From the NCBI GenBank assembly GCA_905221605.1, contig CAJNDS010002694.1:1-64000 (forward strand): a DNA stretch of 64,000 bases, given 5' to 3'. The DNA comes from Symbiodinium natans. Lineage: Eukaryota > Sar > Dinophyceae > Suessiales > Symbiodiniaceae. Positions within the stretch are counted from its first letter, which is position 1. Each line of letters begins with the position of its first letter. The translations under genes were made by a program, and so were the position numbers. Positions 33,300-44,915 of the stretch are shown in pieces. Under the pieces are notes generated by a model. The model was not told the DNA's origin, did no database searches, and saw nothing but the letters and a program-made list of their open reading frames with translations.

Positions 33300-33568
33300 A
33301 TGGTTGGGAGCTTCAATTCGGCAGAGGCATGCTCAGGCTCGAAGCAGCAGTGCTGTACTTCTGACCATCTTGGGAGGGCCCCTAATTTACACCCCCAAGT
33401 AGTAGGATGCCCTTCTAATCAGGACCCCAATATAGGGTACCCCTAAATTTGGGAAACCCTCCCACACCCCCCTGCATTTGAAAACCGCCGTCTTCCGTGC
33501 AAGCATTCGGCGCCTCGCCGTAGGCCCGTCTTCGGCCATTGCCCTTTGGATGTCCTTCGCGGAGTAAG
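33300..33568 (-). CDS. Unknown protein, two exons around a family H introner
   Basis: Exon 1 (33568-33468) follows 'ccattcctag' and reads YSAKDIQRAMAEDGPTARRR then MLARKTAVFKCRG. A 99-bp element-intron (33467-33369) starts GTGTGGGAGGG and ends CTCCCAAG. The next exon is open in the frame WSEVQHCCFEPEHASAELKL, which needs a slightly shifted donor. A further element-like sequence precedes exon 1 (33569-33635). The plus strand over 33118-33370 also has a long open frame, so the second exon is less sure. Confidence 0.4.
33369..33467. mobile_element. Family H introner
   Basis: Inverted ends GGAGGGCCCCTAATTTACAC and GGTACCCCTAAATTTGGGAA...CCTCCC. Acts as a GT-AG intron on the minus strand. Confidence 0.65.
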
Positions 33569-35023
33569 CTAGGAATGGACAAGGGTGCCCTTTTGGGTTC
33601 AAAGGGGCCTATAAGAGAACCCAATCCCACCCAATCCCTTCCTTCTACCACCACAAAAAAAGAGAAAAGAACAAGGTGCTACTCTGAGTCCTAGACCACT
33701 ACCGGGGAACCTTCTGCGCAATCTTACCGACAAAAACCCTAGCGGTTCGTAAGGCCAGACTGACCCTGTCAGAGTTTAGGGTTTAGGGTTTAGGGTTTAG
33801 TAAGGGATTCAAATTAGTTGTCAATTTCCTGTCTATCTGAAAGACCTCTCATTTGCTAGGGCCTTCGAAAAGGACAAAGTAGCATTAGGTGCCTGTAGAC
33901 CGTAAGTGCAGAAGCTCTGATAGAAGAACTGTCGCAGGATCCTTATGAATCATGCCCTCGTCATGCTCCAACTCACAAAGCGATGGCAGTAGCATCAACC
34001 GACTTCGTCCCCAAACCCACTGTGCGGCTGTCAGCTGAGTAGCGCTGATCGCCACGCCCAGCTGGCTGGTACTTGAATGAAGAAGGGACCTGATGAAGTC
34101 GCGTGTTTCGTTTCAGGTCGATGTGTGCGGGGTTCAGGATTCCAGGAGCACTTTAGAACCAAGTCTCGCAGAGGTGTTGAGGCCAGGATTCAGGGCAGGG
34201 ACGAATTGTCTACACGGATTCTTTGTCAGACACGGACTCCCATGACTCCCATGATGGGATGCTCGGCCCTGACCACTCATTGGCCCCGGAGCTGACGCTG
34301 TGCCACTGCTGGCCAGGGCACAGGTAGTAGCTCAACTCATTCGAAAAGCTGCCTGAGGTGTAGCATGACAACCAAACTGAACACGGGGAATGACTGTGGT
34401 CTCTGCTTCACTTTCCAATTTCTTTGGCAGCGGTTCGACGGTTTCAGGCGACAGTATAGGATACCCGAAACCTTATACTATAACTGAACATCTGCCCAGA
34501 CGCTGGGGGGCGGTGGCGTCAGCTGCGGCATGCTGGGACGGCCCAGGGCTCGCGACAGGTGCAAGTGCAAACGGCAGATCTCGCCTGGACTTAGGGTTTA
34601 GGGTTTAGGGTTCAGGGTTTAGGGTTTAGGGCTTAGGGTGTTGGGTCTAGGGAGGTTTCAGGGATTAGGGTTTAGGGCAGTCTGATAGTGTGGTGTTTCA
34701 GGTTCACAGTGCAGAAGATGCTTTGGGGCGACCACCGCAATCGCAACGACCAAGGCGACCACCACTGTAGCAAGACGACGAAGACGAAGATAACAAAAAT
34801 ATGGGAGCTGTGAGGAGGAGAGTGACATCCACGACAAGAATAAGCACAACCAGCAGTCAGATGATCTGAAAAACAGGCACAAGGAAACGCGAACACTGGC
34901 AACAGCGCAACAGCAGGCCAGTAGCATGAACAGCAGTGCAGGGTCCACATCAGTGGTAAGAAACAGAGCAGAAACAAAGTTTCCCATGAGGACAAAGCGC
35001 GCAACCCTAAGCCCGAACCCCCA

Positions 35024-35090
35024 CCTGGAGGTTCATAGGCTGTTTTGAGTAGCTTGATAAGTACCCTAAGTCTATCCATGAACCTCCAAG
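35024..35090. mobile_element. Short family C element (67 bp)
   Basis: CCTGGAGGTTCATAGG ... CCATGAACCTCCAAG with most of the interior deleted. Confidence 0.75.
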
Positions 35091-35104
35091 TACAGCCTAC
35101 ACCC

Positions 35105-35370
35105 CAAAACCCCAAACCCAAACCCTAAACCCTAAACCCTAAACCCTAAACCCTAAACCCTAAACCCTAAACCCTAAACCCTACATGCAGCCGGGTGGCG
35201 CCAGGGCAGATGAGAGGGCGGCTCGCGCTCCCGCGGTGAAGGAGGGATAGGAGGCTGCGGTCCGCGGCCCTGTGGGGTTTAGGGTTTAGGTTACGTAGGG
35301 TTTAGGGTTTAGGGTTTAGGGTTTAGGGTTTAGGGTTTAGGGGTTTAGGGGTTTAGGGTTTAGCGTTTAG
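35105..35370. repeat. CCCTAAA array, 90-bp core, TTTAGGG array
   Basis: Arrays 35105-35184 and 35275-35370 flank a GC-rich exon-like core. Confidence 0.95.
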
Positions 35371-37812
35371 TAGGATTCGTGGGGCATGTTAAGGTTTTGT
35401 GTTGGAGGCCTTTAGAGGTTTAGGGCTAACAGGGTCTCGACTTCAGTTGACTAGATGCGTACCTGAATCCTGAACCTCTGGATTCTCTAGATGCGCTGCA
35501 CCCTCTAAACCTCTGGATCCTCGAGCCCCCAAGCCTCTGCATCCTAGAAGCCCTACTCTTCGACACCACATCCCAAACTTGTGACAGACAAGAGCCGGGA
35601 AGCCAAGCCAACCCACAAGCCAGCATTCATGGCACTAAAATGCCCACCTCCAGGCCGTTCTCCTCCATCTCCGGGGCACCCGGTCCCATGAGATGGGGCA
35701 TCAGACCTGTGGGGTTTCGCAGCTTCTAGCCTAAACCCTAAACCCTAAACCCTAAAGCCTAAACCCTAAACCCTAAACCCTAAAGCCTAAACCCTAAAGC
35801 CTGAACCCTAAACCCTAAGCAATGTATAGGCGCACCGCGGTGGGGATTGTTGCAACGCAGGGCCTTGTAAGGGACTACAGGACGCGTTTAGAAGTGGTTC
35901 CCGCATGTCATCCCACATGTTGTACTTATTCTCCAACCCTGAACGAACACTCTTTCAGAGCCCTAGGTAAGAAATTGCCCATATAAGACCCTCAAGCTGA
36001 AGCTTTTTCGGCGTTTTCAGGCAAATGGTTTAAGGTGGTTAGCAGCATCCTTTTGCGTAGTCGACGCTTCTCAGAGGTGGCTGGGACCGGATTGCCCTAC
36101 AGAAGCAACAAACATCCAAAACCCGGCAAGCAAATCTTCTTTGCACAGCGTGCATCTTCATACTTTTCAGGCTAGCAGTGCAGACATGGTTGAAGGAATT
36201 ACTTCGTAGCCTTCTCCTGCAGTAAGAGCCAGAACACACCAAGAAACAAATCGCTGATGCCTGATAGGGTACCTAGCGCCTGAAAGCTAGGTTGCCTCAC
36301 AGCTTACAACCTAGGACTGACATGCGGCAATACGTTCAGCACTCCTCCTTGGTGCGCAGGGCAGGGCGAGACACAATACATACTTGCAGCGTGTCTTCTC
36401 GAATCTGACCCGGATTCTTTTATACTCCGCCCTCTTAACCGAGTCGACTAGCACGAATCCGTCACTCCTGTTTTGTTCCCTCATTCCAAAATGGCCTTCA
36501 AGACCCATTTTCTAGAGACTCTAGGCACTTTCGATACCTCCTTCGCTCCTTTACAACTAAAGCCTCGTACTACTCTAGGACTTCCTAGACCCAAAAATTA
36601 TGGTTTCTGTGTGTTCCGTAGGAAACATAGTTCCCAAGTATCCCTACGACTAAGCCTATGCACCATGTAGTCTTCTCCCTCGGTATGACAAGCGGAATTA
36701 AGTTCATGAAGTCCAAGGCCAGAGGGCACCCCGCACGTCATTGGTATGAGCTGGCCATCCAGAGGCCCAGGAGATGTTGAGGTATATTACATTATATGTA
36801 TCTTTCTATATATATATATGTATTTATTTATTGATAGATATGTATATGTATATACATATGTATACATCTATATGTATATGCACCACGATGTAGACCACAC
36901 CGCCCCTCGCCCACAAACACAAAGGATTTCGAAGGAATTTCCTTGGATTCAATGAGCTGCTCCCAGAAGACCCAACATTTGGTGGCTGCTGACGGCTGCG
37001 CAATGTGTGCTCAGTGTGCTTCATCCCTGTCTCCTTTGCTTAACAGAAAAGTCGGCAGCGCATAACCCTAAACCCTAAACCCTAAACCCTAAGCCCTAAA
37101 CCCTAAACCCTAAACCCTAAACCCTAAACCTCCTACCGTCAGGCGCCTTGGAAGGGATCGGCCGCAGCGAGGTGGCCCAATCCCTGCTGCACCCAGAATT
37201 GCATCGAGGACCTGCAAGCAGCTTAAAATGGCTAGCTCAGAGAAACTCCGGGAATACACCCTAAACCCTAAACCCTAAACCCCAAACCCTAAACCCTAAA
37301 CTCTAAACCCTAAAACCTACGTTTTGGAGCCTTTGAGTGTACAGCGTGGTAGTCAAAGCCGATTGCGCCAAAGGTTGTGTTGCGGGCTGCGATAGTGATC
37401 ATCATCAGCCCCTCACCGCATATCTACAAACCCTAAGCCCCTTAAACATGAATTAGCAGGGGTGGAAGGTGGCTGGGTTAGCTTTGCCGGGTTTCGGGGG
37501 GGGGGGGGGGGGGCGCTTTAAGTTACTTGGGATTGAAGCGGTTTCCGTACAGCCGTATTGTGTTTTGCAGCACTCGGCGACCCAGTGGCATTGAAGCGTG
37601 AGCTAAGCCCGGTGAAAGAAGCTTGAGTACTGGATGGTTCTCCTTTGACAAATGGGCACTTTTCTAAATTAGGGTGCTTTTTTGGGGTTCTTTATGTAGT
37701 ACGGCACCCTTATAACGAGGACCCCAATCTACTTATCTACCATTCGCCTAAGAGCCACCCAAAAATCCAAGAATACTGCTGATAATTCTGCATTTATGTT
37801 TTTTTTCTTTTT

Positions 37813-38082
<270 letters not shown>

Positions 38083-38173
38083 TTTGTCGGGGGCCCCTGA
38101 ACCCCGGAAATCCTGCGAACAGGCAAAAACACACTCATGGACTGCCCAAGTGCACCAAGGCTTGTGAGCTCTG

Positions 38174-38309
38174 CTTGGAGGTTCATGGTACTTATTAGCC
38201 AATTGTAACTGTACTTAAAAACCCACTCATAAGCCCCTTAAGTGCCCTAAGATGGTTATAAGTACAGTTATAAGTTATAATTGGTTAATAAGTACCATGA
38301 ACTTCCAAG
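38174..38309. mobile_element. Family C inverted-repeat element
   Basis: CTTGGAGGTTCATGGTACTT ... AAGTACCATGAACTTCCAAG, nearly identical layout to 3454-3595, lying 95 bp after the GT microsatellite. Confidence 0.85.
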
Positions 38310-38616
38310 TGACACCGGCTACTCTTTGTTAATGTGGGTAGTTCTCTAAATTAGGGTCCTTATTCTACTAATTGCTTAAGAACCGTCCCCCCCCCCCACC
38401 CGGCTCGGAGTTTAGAGTTTAAGGGTTTGGGGTTTGGGGTTTGGGGTTTGGGGTTTGGGGCTTAAGGTTTAGGGTTTAGGGTTTAAGGTTTAGGGTTTAA
38501 GGTTAAGGGTTTAGGGTTTAAGGTTTAGGCCTTAAAGCTTCCGCAGATGCAGGTCCGAAGCGCTGAACAGGCGCGAAGTGAGCAAACGGGGGCATCGCGG
38601 GCCTTGGCATGAGCTG

Positions 38617-38725
38617 CCCTATAAGGGCTTCTGTAGGTTACTTGTACCTAAGAATCCTATACGGGCTTCTGGTAGGTTGTTGGTACCTAAGAATCCTATA
38701 AGGGTTTCTGTAGGTTATCGGTTTT
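38617..38725. repeat. Tandem repeat, unit about 49 bp
   Basis: Two and a half copies of 'cctataagggcttctgtagg' followed by 'ttacttgtacctaagaat'. Confidence 0.8.
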
Positions 38726-38776
38726 ATATAACAAAAATATCGTAAGCGGGCTATATAGGCTGGGCGATGTTGAATC

Positions 38777-40281
38777 TCAGCCGTGCAGCGTCGGCGGTGG
38801 CATCGGCACGGCGTGGGCAGGCATGAATTGTCCGGCCGTCGCGACGCCGAAGGGCGGGGCATAGTAGGGGAAGGGTGCTGGCGCTTTGTGAACAGGAGCT
38901 CCTGGATCAGCCATGGCTCAGCTACTGTGGGCAGATACAGAACATCAGCAATTGCGGGTGAAGGCTGTGACAGTAAGCCGGTAAGTAGATTCCATCAACA
39001 TGTGCAACCCTTTTCAACCTTCACAAAGCGAGTTTATAAGCCAAAGCAAAAGCCTGCTCAAAGACCAGGACTAGGTGTAACTATGAGGTACCATACTCGG
39101 ATGGCCCCGAAAACCATTTGAAAAAAGACTCCTAAAGATGAACCTCTTAAACCCAATAAGGGAAAGTCATATCCCCAGGGCCTAACCTAGCATAGGATAG
39201 AGTCCCTAAACCCTAAACCCTAAACCCTAAACCCTAAACCCTAAACCCTAAACCCTAAACCCTAAACCCTAAACCCTAAACCCTAAACCCTAAACCCGGG
39301 GACTAAAGTGGGCTCCTGGCATCTGAAAGATGGGCGGGCTCTTGACCGGAACCGGCATGGCCCGCACGGCGCCAGGGGGTCTCAGCGAAGGGGGTCGGCT
39401 TCTGGGGCTATGGTGGTTTAGGGTTTAGGGTTTAGGGTTTAGGGTTTAGGGTTTAGGGTTTAGGGTTTAGGGTTTAGGGTTTCGGGGACTATATACGCTG
39501 TGTACGGCTTGCAGGACTTCTGGGCTTTGTGTCCTTTGGGGCTTCGGGTGTGTCATCTGTTTCAAATTACTTGGGATGGCGCAAGAGAAGCTCCAGATTC
39601 TAGCTCGGTATCGACACGATGAGTTTCTGTCCCGCGAAGGTGAACGCGGTGAACCGAGCCGCCTAAACCCCTAAACCCTAAACCCTAAACCCTAAACCCT
39701 AAACCCTAAACCCTAAACCGTTGCCTAAACCCTAAACCCGCAGCAAGAGCACATTGAATTGAGGGCTAAGGCACGCGAACATCACCGGTCCGCTCATGCT
39801 TGCCAGGCCGGCCACTTCAGGACCTCTGCTCCCAGCGACAATTCCCAGTACAGTACAGTATCACTATATGTCCGCACTCTGCACAAGCATCATCAAGCAT
39901 CGGCCTGCGGGGGCCTGCGGCTGGCTGTGGGGCTGGCCCTGTGGGCCCAGCTGCGGGGTCTGAGGCAGTTGGGGCCGTGCTGCTGGTGCTGCTGGAGGTG
40001 TGGTTTCTGAGCCCTGCGGTGGCTGCTGCAGCACCGGTGGCACATAGGACGGCTGCGGCATCGGCGGCACCACCTGCATGCATGTCAGCTGAAATCTTCC
40101 CAAAACGACAGGGTCCCAGACTAAGACCCAAACACCCGAAGCCCTCAAACCGCACCGACGCCAACCTGCGGAATGGGACCCGGCATTGCCAGTGGCATGG
40201 CCATGCCAGGATGTGGGCCGGCAAAGAACGACCCAATTCCTGGCTCAAACCCTTTGGATTCGTCGGATGCAGGGGCAAAGG
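38777..40281 (-). CDS. Pro/Met/Gln-rich low-complexity protein
   Basis: Exons in one consistent phase. (a) 40281-40166 reads DESKGFEPGIGSFFAGPHPG and MAMPLAMPGPIPQ, donor CAG|GTTGGC. (b) 40073 to about 39905 after 'gcatgcag' reads VVPPMPQPSYVPPVLQQPPQ, then Pro/Gln-rich. (c) About 39405-39305, between arrays, reads SPRSRPPSLRPPGAVRAMPV then KSPPIFQMPGAHFS. (d) 38916-38777 reads MADPGAPVHKAPAPFPYYAP, PFGVATAGQF and PMPPPTLHG, then TGA. Exon (a)-(b) is a phase-0 GT-AG join; a GC-AG join is possible at the end of (b). A first exon with MAAIRERVAQLLLGDGNIL may lie at about 40420-40330. Low-complexity Pro-rich proteins of this type are often RNA-binding or scaffold proteins, but no folded domain is visible. 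Confidence 0.55.
39206..39482. repeat. CCCTAAA array, exon core, TTTAGGG array
   Basis: Arrays 39206-39297 (13 perfect units) and 39415-39482. The core is exon (c) of the Pro-rich gene. Confidence 0.95.
39664..39742 (-). repeat. CCCTAAA array within an intron
   Basis: About nine units, interrupted by 'ccgttgcc', in the intron of the Pro-rich gene. Confidence 0.9.
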
Positions 40282-40751
40282 CTCAAGGTAGGTGGAACTT
40301 CAGCTTGGAAGTCGCCGGGCCAAGCCCTTTTGAAATCAAGTGTTTGCCTGTTTGTCACGACCACCACCAGTATGTTCCCGTCCCCAAGCAAAAGCTGCGC
40401 AACTCTTTCACGTATGGCAGCCATCGAGCATAAGCTGTCTGCCACGTCACTGCCAGTTCGTTAAAAGCGAAAGGTCACCTAAAGCCATGTAAGGTTCGGG
40501 CATGAGGGGCTCGGGATTGCACAGGCGGAAGCAAGAATGCAAGACAAGCTTTCTTTTGTGTTGGGACCTTTCAAGGTAACTAGAAGCCAGGGCTCGTCGG
40601 CTTCAAGGCAACTCTGAGCCAGGGCCCATCTGGCCCATAATAGCCCATACACATAGGACTGTCCACCAATGGCCAGACCGGTATGTAGGGCCGCAACCTT
40701 TTTGGAGCCCCAAAGTCTGAATTAAAATTGCTTGAAACGTCTGCCCGCAGG

Positions 40752-43700
40752 CTATGAGGGATGAGGCCTTTCCGAGGCCTCCTGCTCTGCCTCATCCTCG
40801 CTTACATCTGCATTGTTGCCGGAAAGCAGCCCGGCTCGGTTCCTGAGGACCGCTGCTTCAGTGCTCCACACCGCCGACTGCAACGATCCGAAGATGAAGC
40901 CGGAGGCAGCCCCGCCAGTTGTGAAGGCGAGACTTGCTACCAAACCCAATGGGCTTGACATGTCGTGGGCCAGGAGAGCACCCAAGCCACCCAGCAGCGC
41001 GGACGGCCACAAGGGACCACGAGGGGTCTCACACACCTGGTCTGCGCGCTTCAGCATCTCGAGCAAGGTACTGTCCACACGAACGAACGTCACAATATCC
41101 TCTACCATTGTCATGAGCTCGGCGTCATTCCTGCATCGTAGAAGCGGGCCCTCATGCCTTGCCATGATGATCAACACCAGTCGTCGAAACTGCACTCGAG
41201 GATCTGCGGGGTCGTACTCTCCGGGCGGAAGCAGGAAGCTGTGCAGCAGTCGAACATGATACTCGAAGGGCTGCATGGCTGGACGGCAAGTCCGAGTCAG
41301 CAACGTCGACAGCAGCGACGATGCTGCGGCCTGAAAAAGCGCCGCCTGGCCAAAACGGCTGAATGCAAAGGCCAAGTCTGGGAAATTCACTCGTGCCGCA
41401 GCCCACGTCTTGGCCGCGTCAACTTGGATTGCTCTACGTGTCTCTGTGCCCTCAAAATAGTCTTGCAGATGATACTTCTGGTACACGGTGGTCAAGGCCT
41501 GAAAGGTCACCCGCTCATTGCCAGCTACCTTAGCAGCCCAGTAACCATATTATGATAAGGGCACCCTTTTTTGGGTTGGCTATTTTATAAGGGAACCCAT
41601 AACCAAGAAAAGGGTAAAGGGTACCACTGGGCTACCAACCCTAAACCCTAAACCCTAAACCCTAAACCCTAAACCCTAAACCCTAAACCCTAAACCCTAA
41701 ACCTTTGGGCTACTAAGCTACAGACATGATGTGCGCCGCCATCAGCGCGAGGTCAGCCTGATAGCCGATGTTGGGCTTCCAAGCGGCGAAGGCCCGAAGA
41801 ATCGAGGCTACTTTGCTCCGGCCGGTGGTTTCCTTAGTAGCCCAGCAACCATCTTGTAATAAGGGCACCCTTTTTTTGGTTGGTTACTTTGTTTTAGTGA
41901 ACCCGAACCGAAAAAAAAGGAAAAGGGCTCCACGGGGCTACCAAGCTTCTCCGAAGGAGGGAACCGAGGCGGGAAGAGGCAGCAGGTCCACTGCTGGCTT
42001 GTCCCTCTTCTTTGTATACCTAGACCCGGGAGTCACCTAGGAATTAAAAGGGGTACCCTTTTTGGTTTTTAAGGGGGTTGAAAAGGGGATCCCAACCCCA
42101 AAAAAGGGAAAAAAGGGCCTACTCCCGGTCCTAGATACATATGGAGGAGGTCAAGGGCACACTCGATCTTGTTAATCAACTCCTGGTCCACAGATTGCAT
42201 GAGGAAGTGGGAGTACTTCACCTCCGTGGTCCCGCTAAACTCCTTCACCCACTTCTCGCTGTATTCCTGGCAGGCGCGTGGCCCGAGCCATCCTGAGTTT
42301 ATCTGCTGGTCACTGGTCCACACCTGGGGCTTCCGCAACGAGAATCGCCCAGGCTGGGCCGGCATGTCGGCCAAAAGAAACGGTCTCCGCACTAAATGCT
42401 CGGAGCCAGAACTCTGGGCTTCAGGTGTCGGGTTTCAAGCCACATAGAACACACACACACACAATATACACATATATACACATATATACACATATATACA
42501 TGTCTAAATCTAAATAGATACATGTATAGGTGTATATGTATATATATATATATATATAGAGCACATAAATTTAAATATTACGGTGCATAACGCAGTATAC
42601 TGGAAAACTGGTATAACAATAGAAGCTCTAATACAACGAACCTCTATAAAACAAAAGATTAAACACGCAAGATAAAATGCATATAAACGTAGCATATAGA
42701 ACAATATAATATAATATAAATAAATAAATATATATATATATATGTTAACTATAACGATATCTACATACATATCTATATATACATATATATATATATATAT
42801 ATCTACATATATGTATAGAGAGAGTGTGTGTGTGTGTGCGTGTATCGCATAGAAAAGAAACACATACTACAATAAACGAAACTATACTATACCATCTCAC
42901 AGTACTGTATATATGCCCTAAACATCGATTGCTTCTACTACTAGTGCTACGATATATCTGCATTCATACAAAGACATGTAGGCTTGAGCATATGCATCAT
43001 AAAGATGAATGTGTACATATAAAACACCTACATATAGGTAGAACAATTATCGCAGATTACACTATGATCCCCCCCGCCCCCCCACCCCCCTTCCCCCCCA
43101 ACTAAATCATATTGAGCGCTTGAAACCCCAGTCCTTGTGGCATCTCTGGGTGCGGCATGGGAGCCTTCAGGCGTACCCTTACTCACGTCAATTCTGAAGG
43201 GCGGGTGGCTTTCAGAACAACTCTTCGAACTTCTGCTCCGGGGACGACTTCCTCTAGGTCTTAGGCAGCCGAATTTCCCGAAGTCTCGAAGCGTGCCTCG
43301 ACATTTGTGGGCCTGAAGCCTTCAAAGAAGTCCAGCCAGCCCCGCACAGCGCCACACAGGTCTAGGGGGGTTTTACAGCTTCGGCTCAACCCCCCCCCCG
43401 CCCCAAGAGGTGCCACGACATGGATCGCGTGCGGCGGCGGCGGCGGGCCGAATGGTGGTGGTCCATTCCTTTGCCGGGCTCTTGTGGACTTGAACATGGA
43501 AGGGCCGCTTAAGTGGCTCACCGTGGACATGTCTCTAAATGTGAATAACTATATTACTGTATCAACTAACAGATGTGACCAACAAGTTGTCACGAGTTTA
43601 CCTCACACCCTGTAGCCAGGATGCTGGAAGACCGGGAGGTTGAAAGGGAAACCCGGCCCCGGAGGGGCCGGGGCGTTGCCTTGGCATTCTCTGGGCCCCC

Positions 43701-43969
43701 AACTTCTGTTTCTGGCTTTTGGCGCTTGAAAAGGTTTTAGGATCCATGGTGATCTTCGTAGCTTCATGCCGCCGGCTTGGCCCCCGGCTGCTTGAAGCTC
43801 CGCTGGCTCCGCTGTCGGAGCGGATTGGGTCAAGTGGGCGCTGGACCATGTGCCTGGAAATGTGCTTTGCCAGCTTCTGTAACTGACCTCTTGACCGGGC
43901 TCTGTACTTCAAGGGGCCCTTGGACACATCAGAAGCCCATCGCAAGCCTGGCGTCAACTCCCGACGCAT
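40752..43969 (-). CDS. TBC-domain (Rab GTPase-activating-like) protein
   Basis: Seven exons can be joined. 43969-43602 starts MRRELTPGLRWASDV and is basic. 43534 to about 43262 is Pro-rich (RNGPPPFGPPPPPH). About 43260-43187 reads DLEEVVPGAEVRRVVLKATR, donor GTGAGTAAG. 42411-42139 reads WLGPRACQEYSEKWVKEF. 42019-41947 reads YTKKRDKPAVDLLPLP. 41832-41722 reads SILRAFAAWKPNIGYQADLA, matching the TBC signature around 'GYxQGM'. 41528-40752 reads VTFQALTTVYQKYHLQDYFE, then helices and an acidic tail, TAG at 40752. The last three introns are introners (119, 114 and 193 bp) and all joins keep phase. The TBC catalytic Gln region reads GYQADLA rather than GYCQG, so activity is doubtful. An in-frame TAA lies between exons 2 and 3 (about 43261) and needs an unrecognised intron or is a lesion. 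Confidence 0.7.
41529..41721. mobile_element. Family A introner with nested telomere array, TBC gene intron
   Basis: GT-AG intron. Donor GTAGCTTAG and the start of the next exon GTAGCTGG form the direct repeat. Element end TAGTAGCCCAAAGG is followed by about nine TTTAGGG units (gene strand; CCCTAAA at 41638-41703 on plus), then the element end appears again (TTGGTAGCCCAGTGGTACCC) and the body runs to ACTGGGCTGCTAAG. Confidence 0.8.
41833..41946. mobile_element. Family A introner, TBC gene intron
   Basis: 114 bp, gene strand GCTTGGTAGCCCCGTGG ... GGTTGCTGGGCTACTAAG: a GC-AG intron with exact phase between SFGE and ETTGRSK. Contains AAGGGTGCCCTTATTACA shared with the 12.3- and 41.6-kb copies. 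Confidence 0.8.
42020..42138. mobile_element. Family A-like introner, TBC gene intron
   Basis: 119 bp, GTATCTAGGACCGGGAGTAG ... GTGACTCCCGGGTCTAG. GTAT is duplicated at both sides, giving a GT donor from the duplication and AG from the element end. Inverted ends of about 15 bp. Confidence 0.8.
42440..43070. repeat. AT-rich microsatellite cluster in a TBC-gene intron
   Basis: CA, TATA/CATA and GA/GT tracts (42450-42570, 42720-42845), then low-GC sequence. Falls in the roughly 770-bp intron between GTGAGTAAG and the 42.4-kb exon. Confidence 0.85.
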
Positions 43970-44485
43970 TCAAGCAAAGCAAGGGAAGCAGGGGCAGAAC
44001 AACCTCCTTCAGCCAAAACTCACCCTAAACCCTAAGCCCTAAACCCTATGCCCTACAAACCCGCATTCCTCGCCATGTCGCAGAGTTTGGCCATTTTGGG
44101 TCACGTGTGCATCCAGCGGATCGTCGTCCTATGAAATCAAATCGAGAAATGACAACGTGAACTACTTATTGCTTAAGAACCCCGAAAACATGAAACATTC
44201 TTCCTCATTAAGGGTAATATAGGGAGTACTATTTCTTATTAGTAGTCAAGGGTTGACGGCTTACCGTTTGGGGCTTAGTGGTTCAGGGTTCAGGGTACGC
44301 AGAAGACCCCTGCAGTTGGAAGGCGTCCTCTGAGGAGCTTAGAGAAAGATGCACAGCAACAGGCAGTCAACCAATGCTGAGGTTGTACAATTGCGGCACG
44401 GCGGTTGCACGGTTTAGGGCAGCCACTTCGCTAAGAAGGGCAGTGTCTGTAAAGTGAGGTCTGCTCAAGATCTGGGACGTGTACC

Positions 44486-44640
44486 ATGACCATAGAAGCC
44501 AACGAAGAGCCTAGTAAGCTCCCAAAGGCCCGTCGTATAAAACCTTATGTTTGGGTGTGTGCTTGCAGCAGAGAAACCGAGCTGCTACTTCTGGGCGTTA
44601 GGAAGGGTTCGCAAAAGAACTATGGTTTTATTGTTCCTGG
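44486..44640 (+). CDS. Possible Nudix-hydrolase first exon
   Basis: ATG at 44486 starts MTIEANEEPSKLPKARRIKP, then VWVCACSRETELLLLGVRKG and NYGFIVPG, which resembles the N-terminal strand and the 'W.lPGG' lead-in of Nudix hydrolases. The Nudix box itself (GX5EX7REUXEEXGU) is not in the open frame that follows, so either an intron begins after PG (CCTG|GAGTGG could be a GA donor) or the likeness is chance. Upstream 44400-44485 gives no other clue. The later part of the open frame crosses an Asn/His-rich low-complexity tract and is unlikely to be coding. Confidence 0.35.
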
Positions 44641-44915
44641 AGTGGAAAGCAGCTGGAGTGGCCCGGTCCTGTATGGCACGACCCCGACAGATCAAGCGTT
44701 GCCTGGCTTTGCATCGAGGATTCTGGTCATGAATCTAGTTTTACATGACAAAACCAGCCATACAAACGATACCGAAGAGCATGATAATAACCATCATCAC
44801 AATAGTTCCAGTATTCATAATGGTCAGATCAATCATAACCATCGTACTCACAACAGCTATTATTTTCACACGAATCAAAATAATCGCGTAGGTGCGGGGT
44901 CTCAGTTTCAAACAC

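Noticed and set aside
36311-36670. Opposed small ORFs of about 65 codons on both strands
   Set aside because: Each looks faintly protein-like but they are mutually exclusive, AT-ending in codon use and lack splice or domain evidence.
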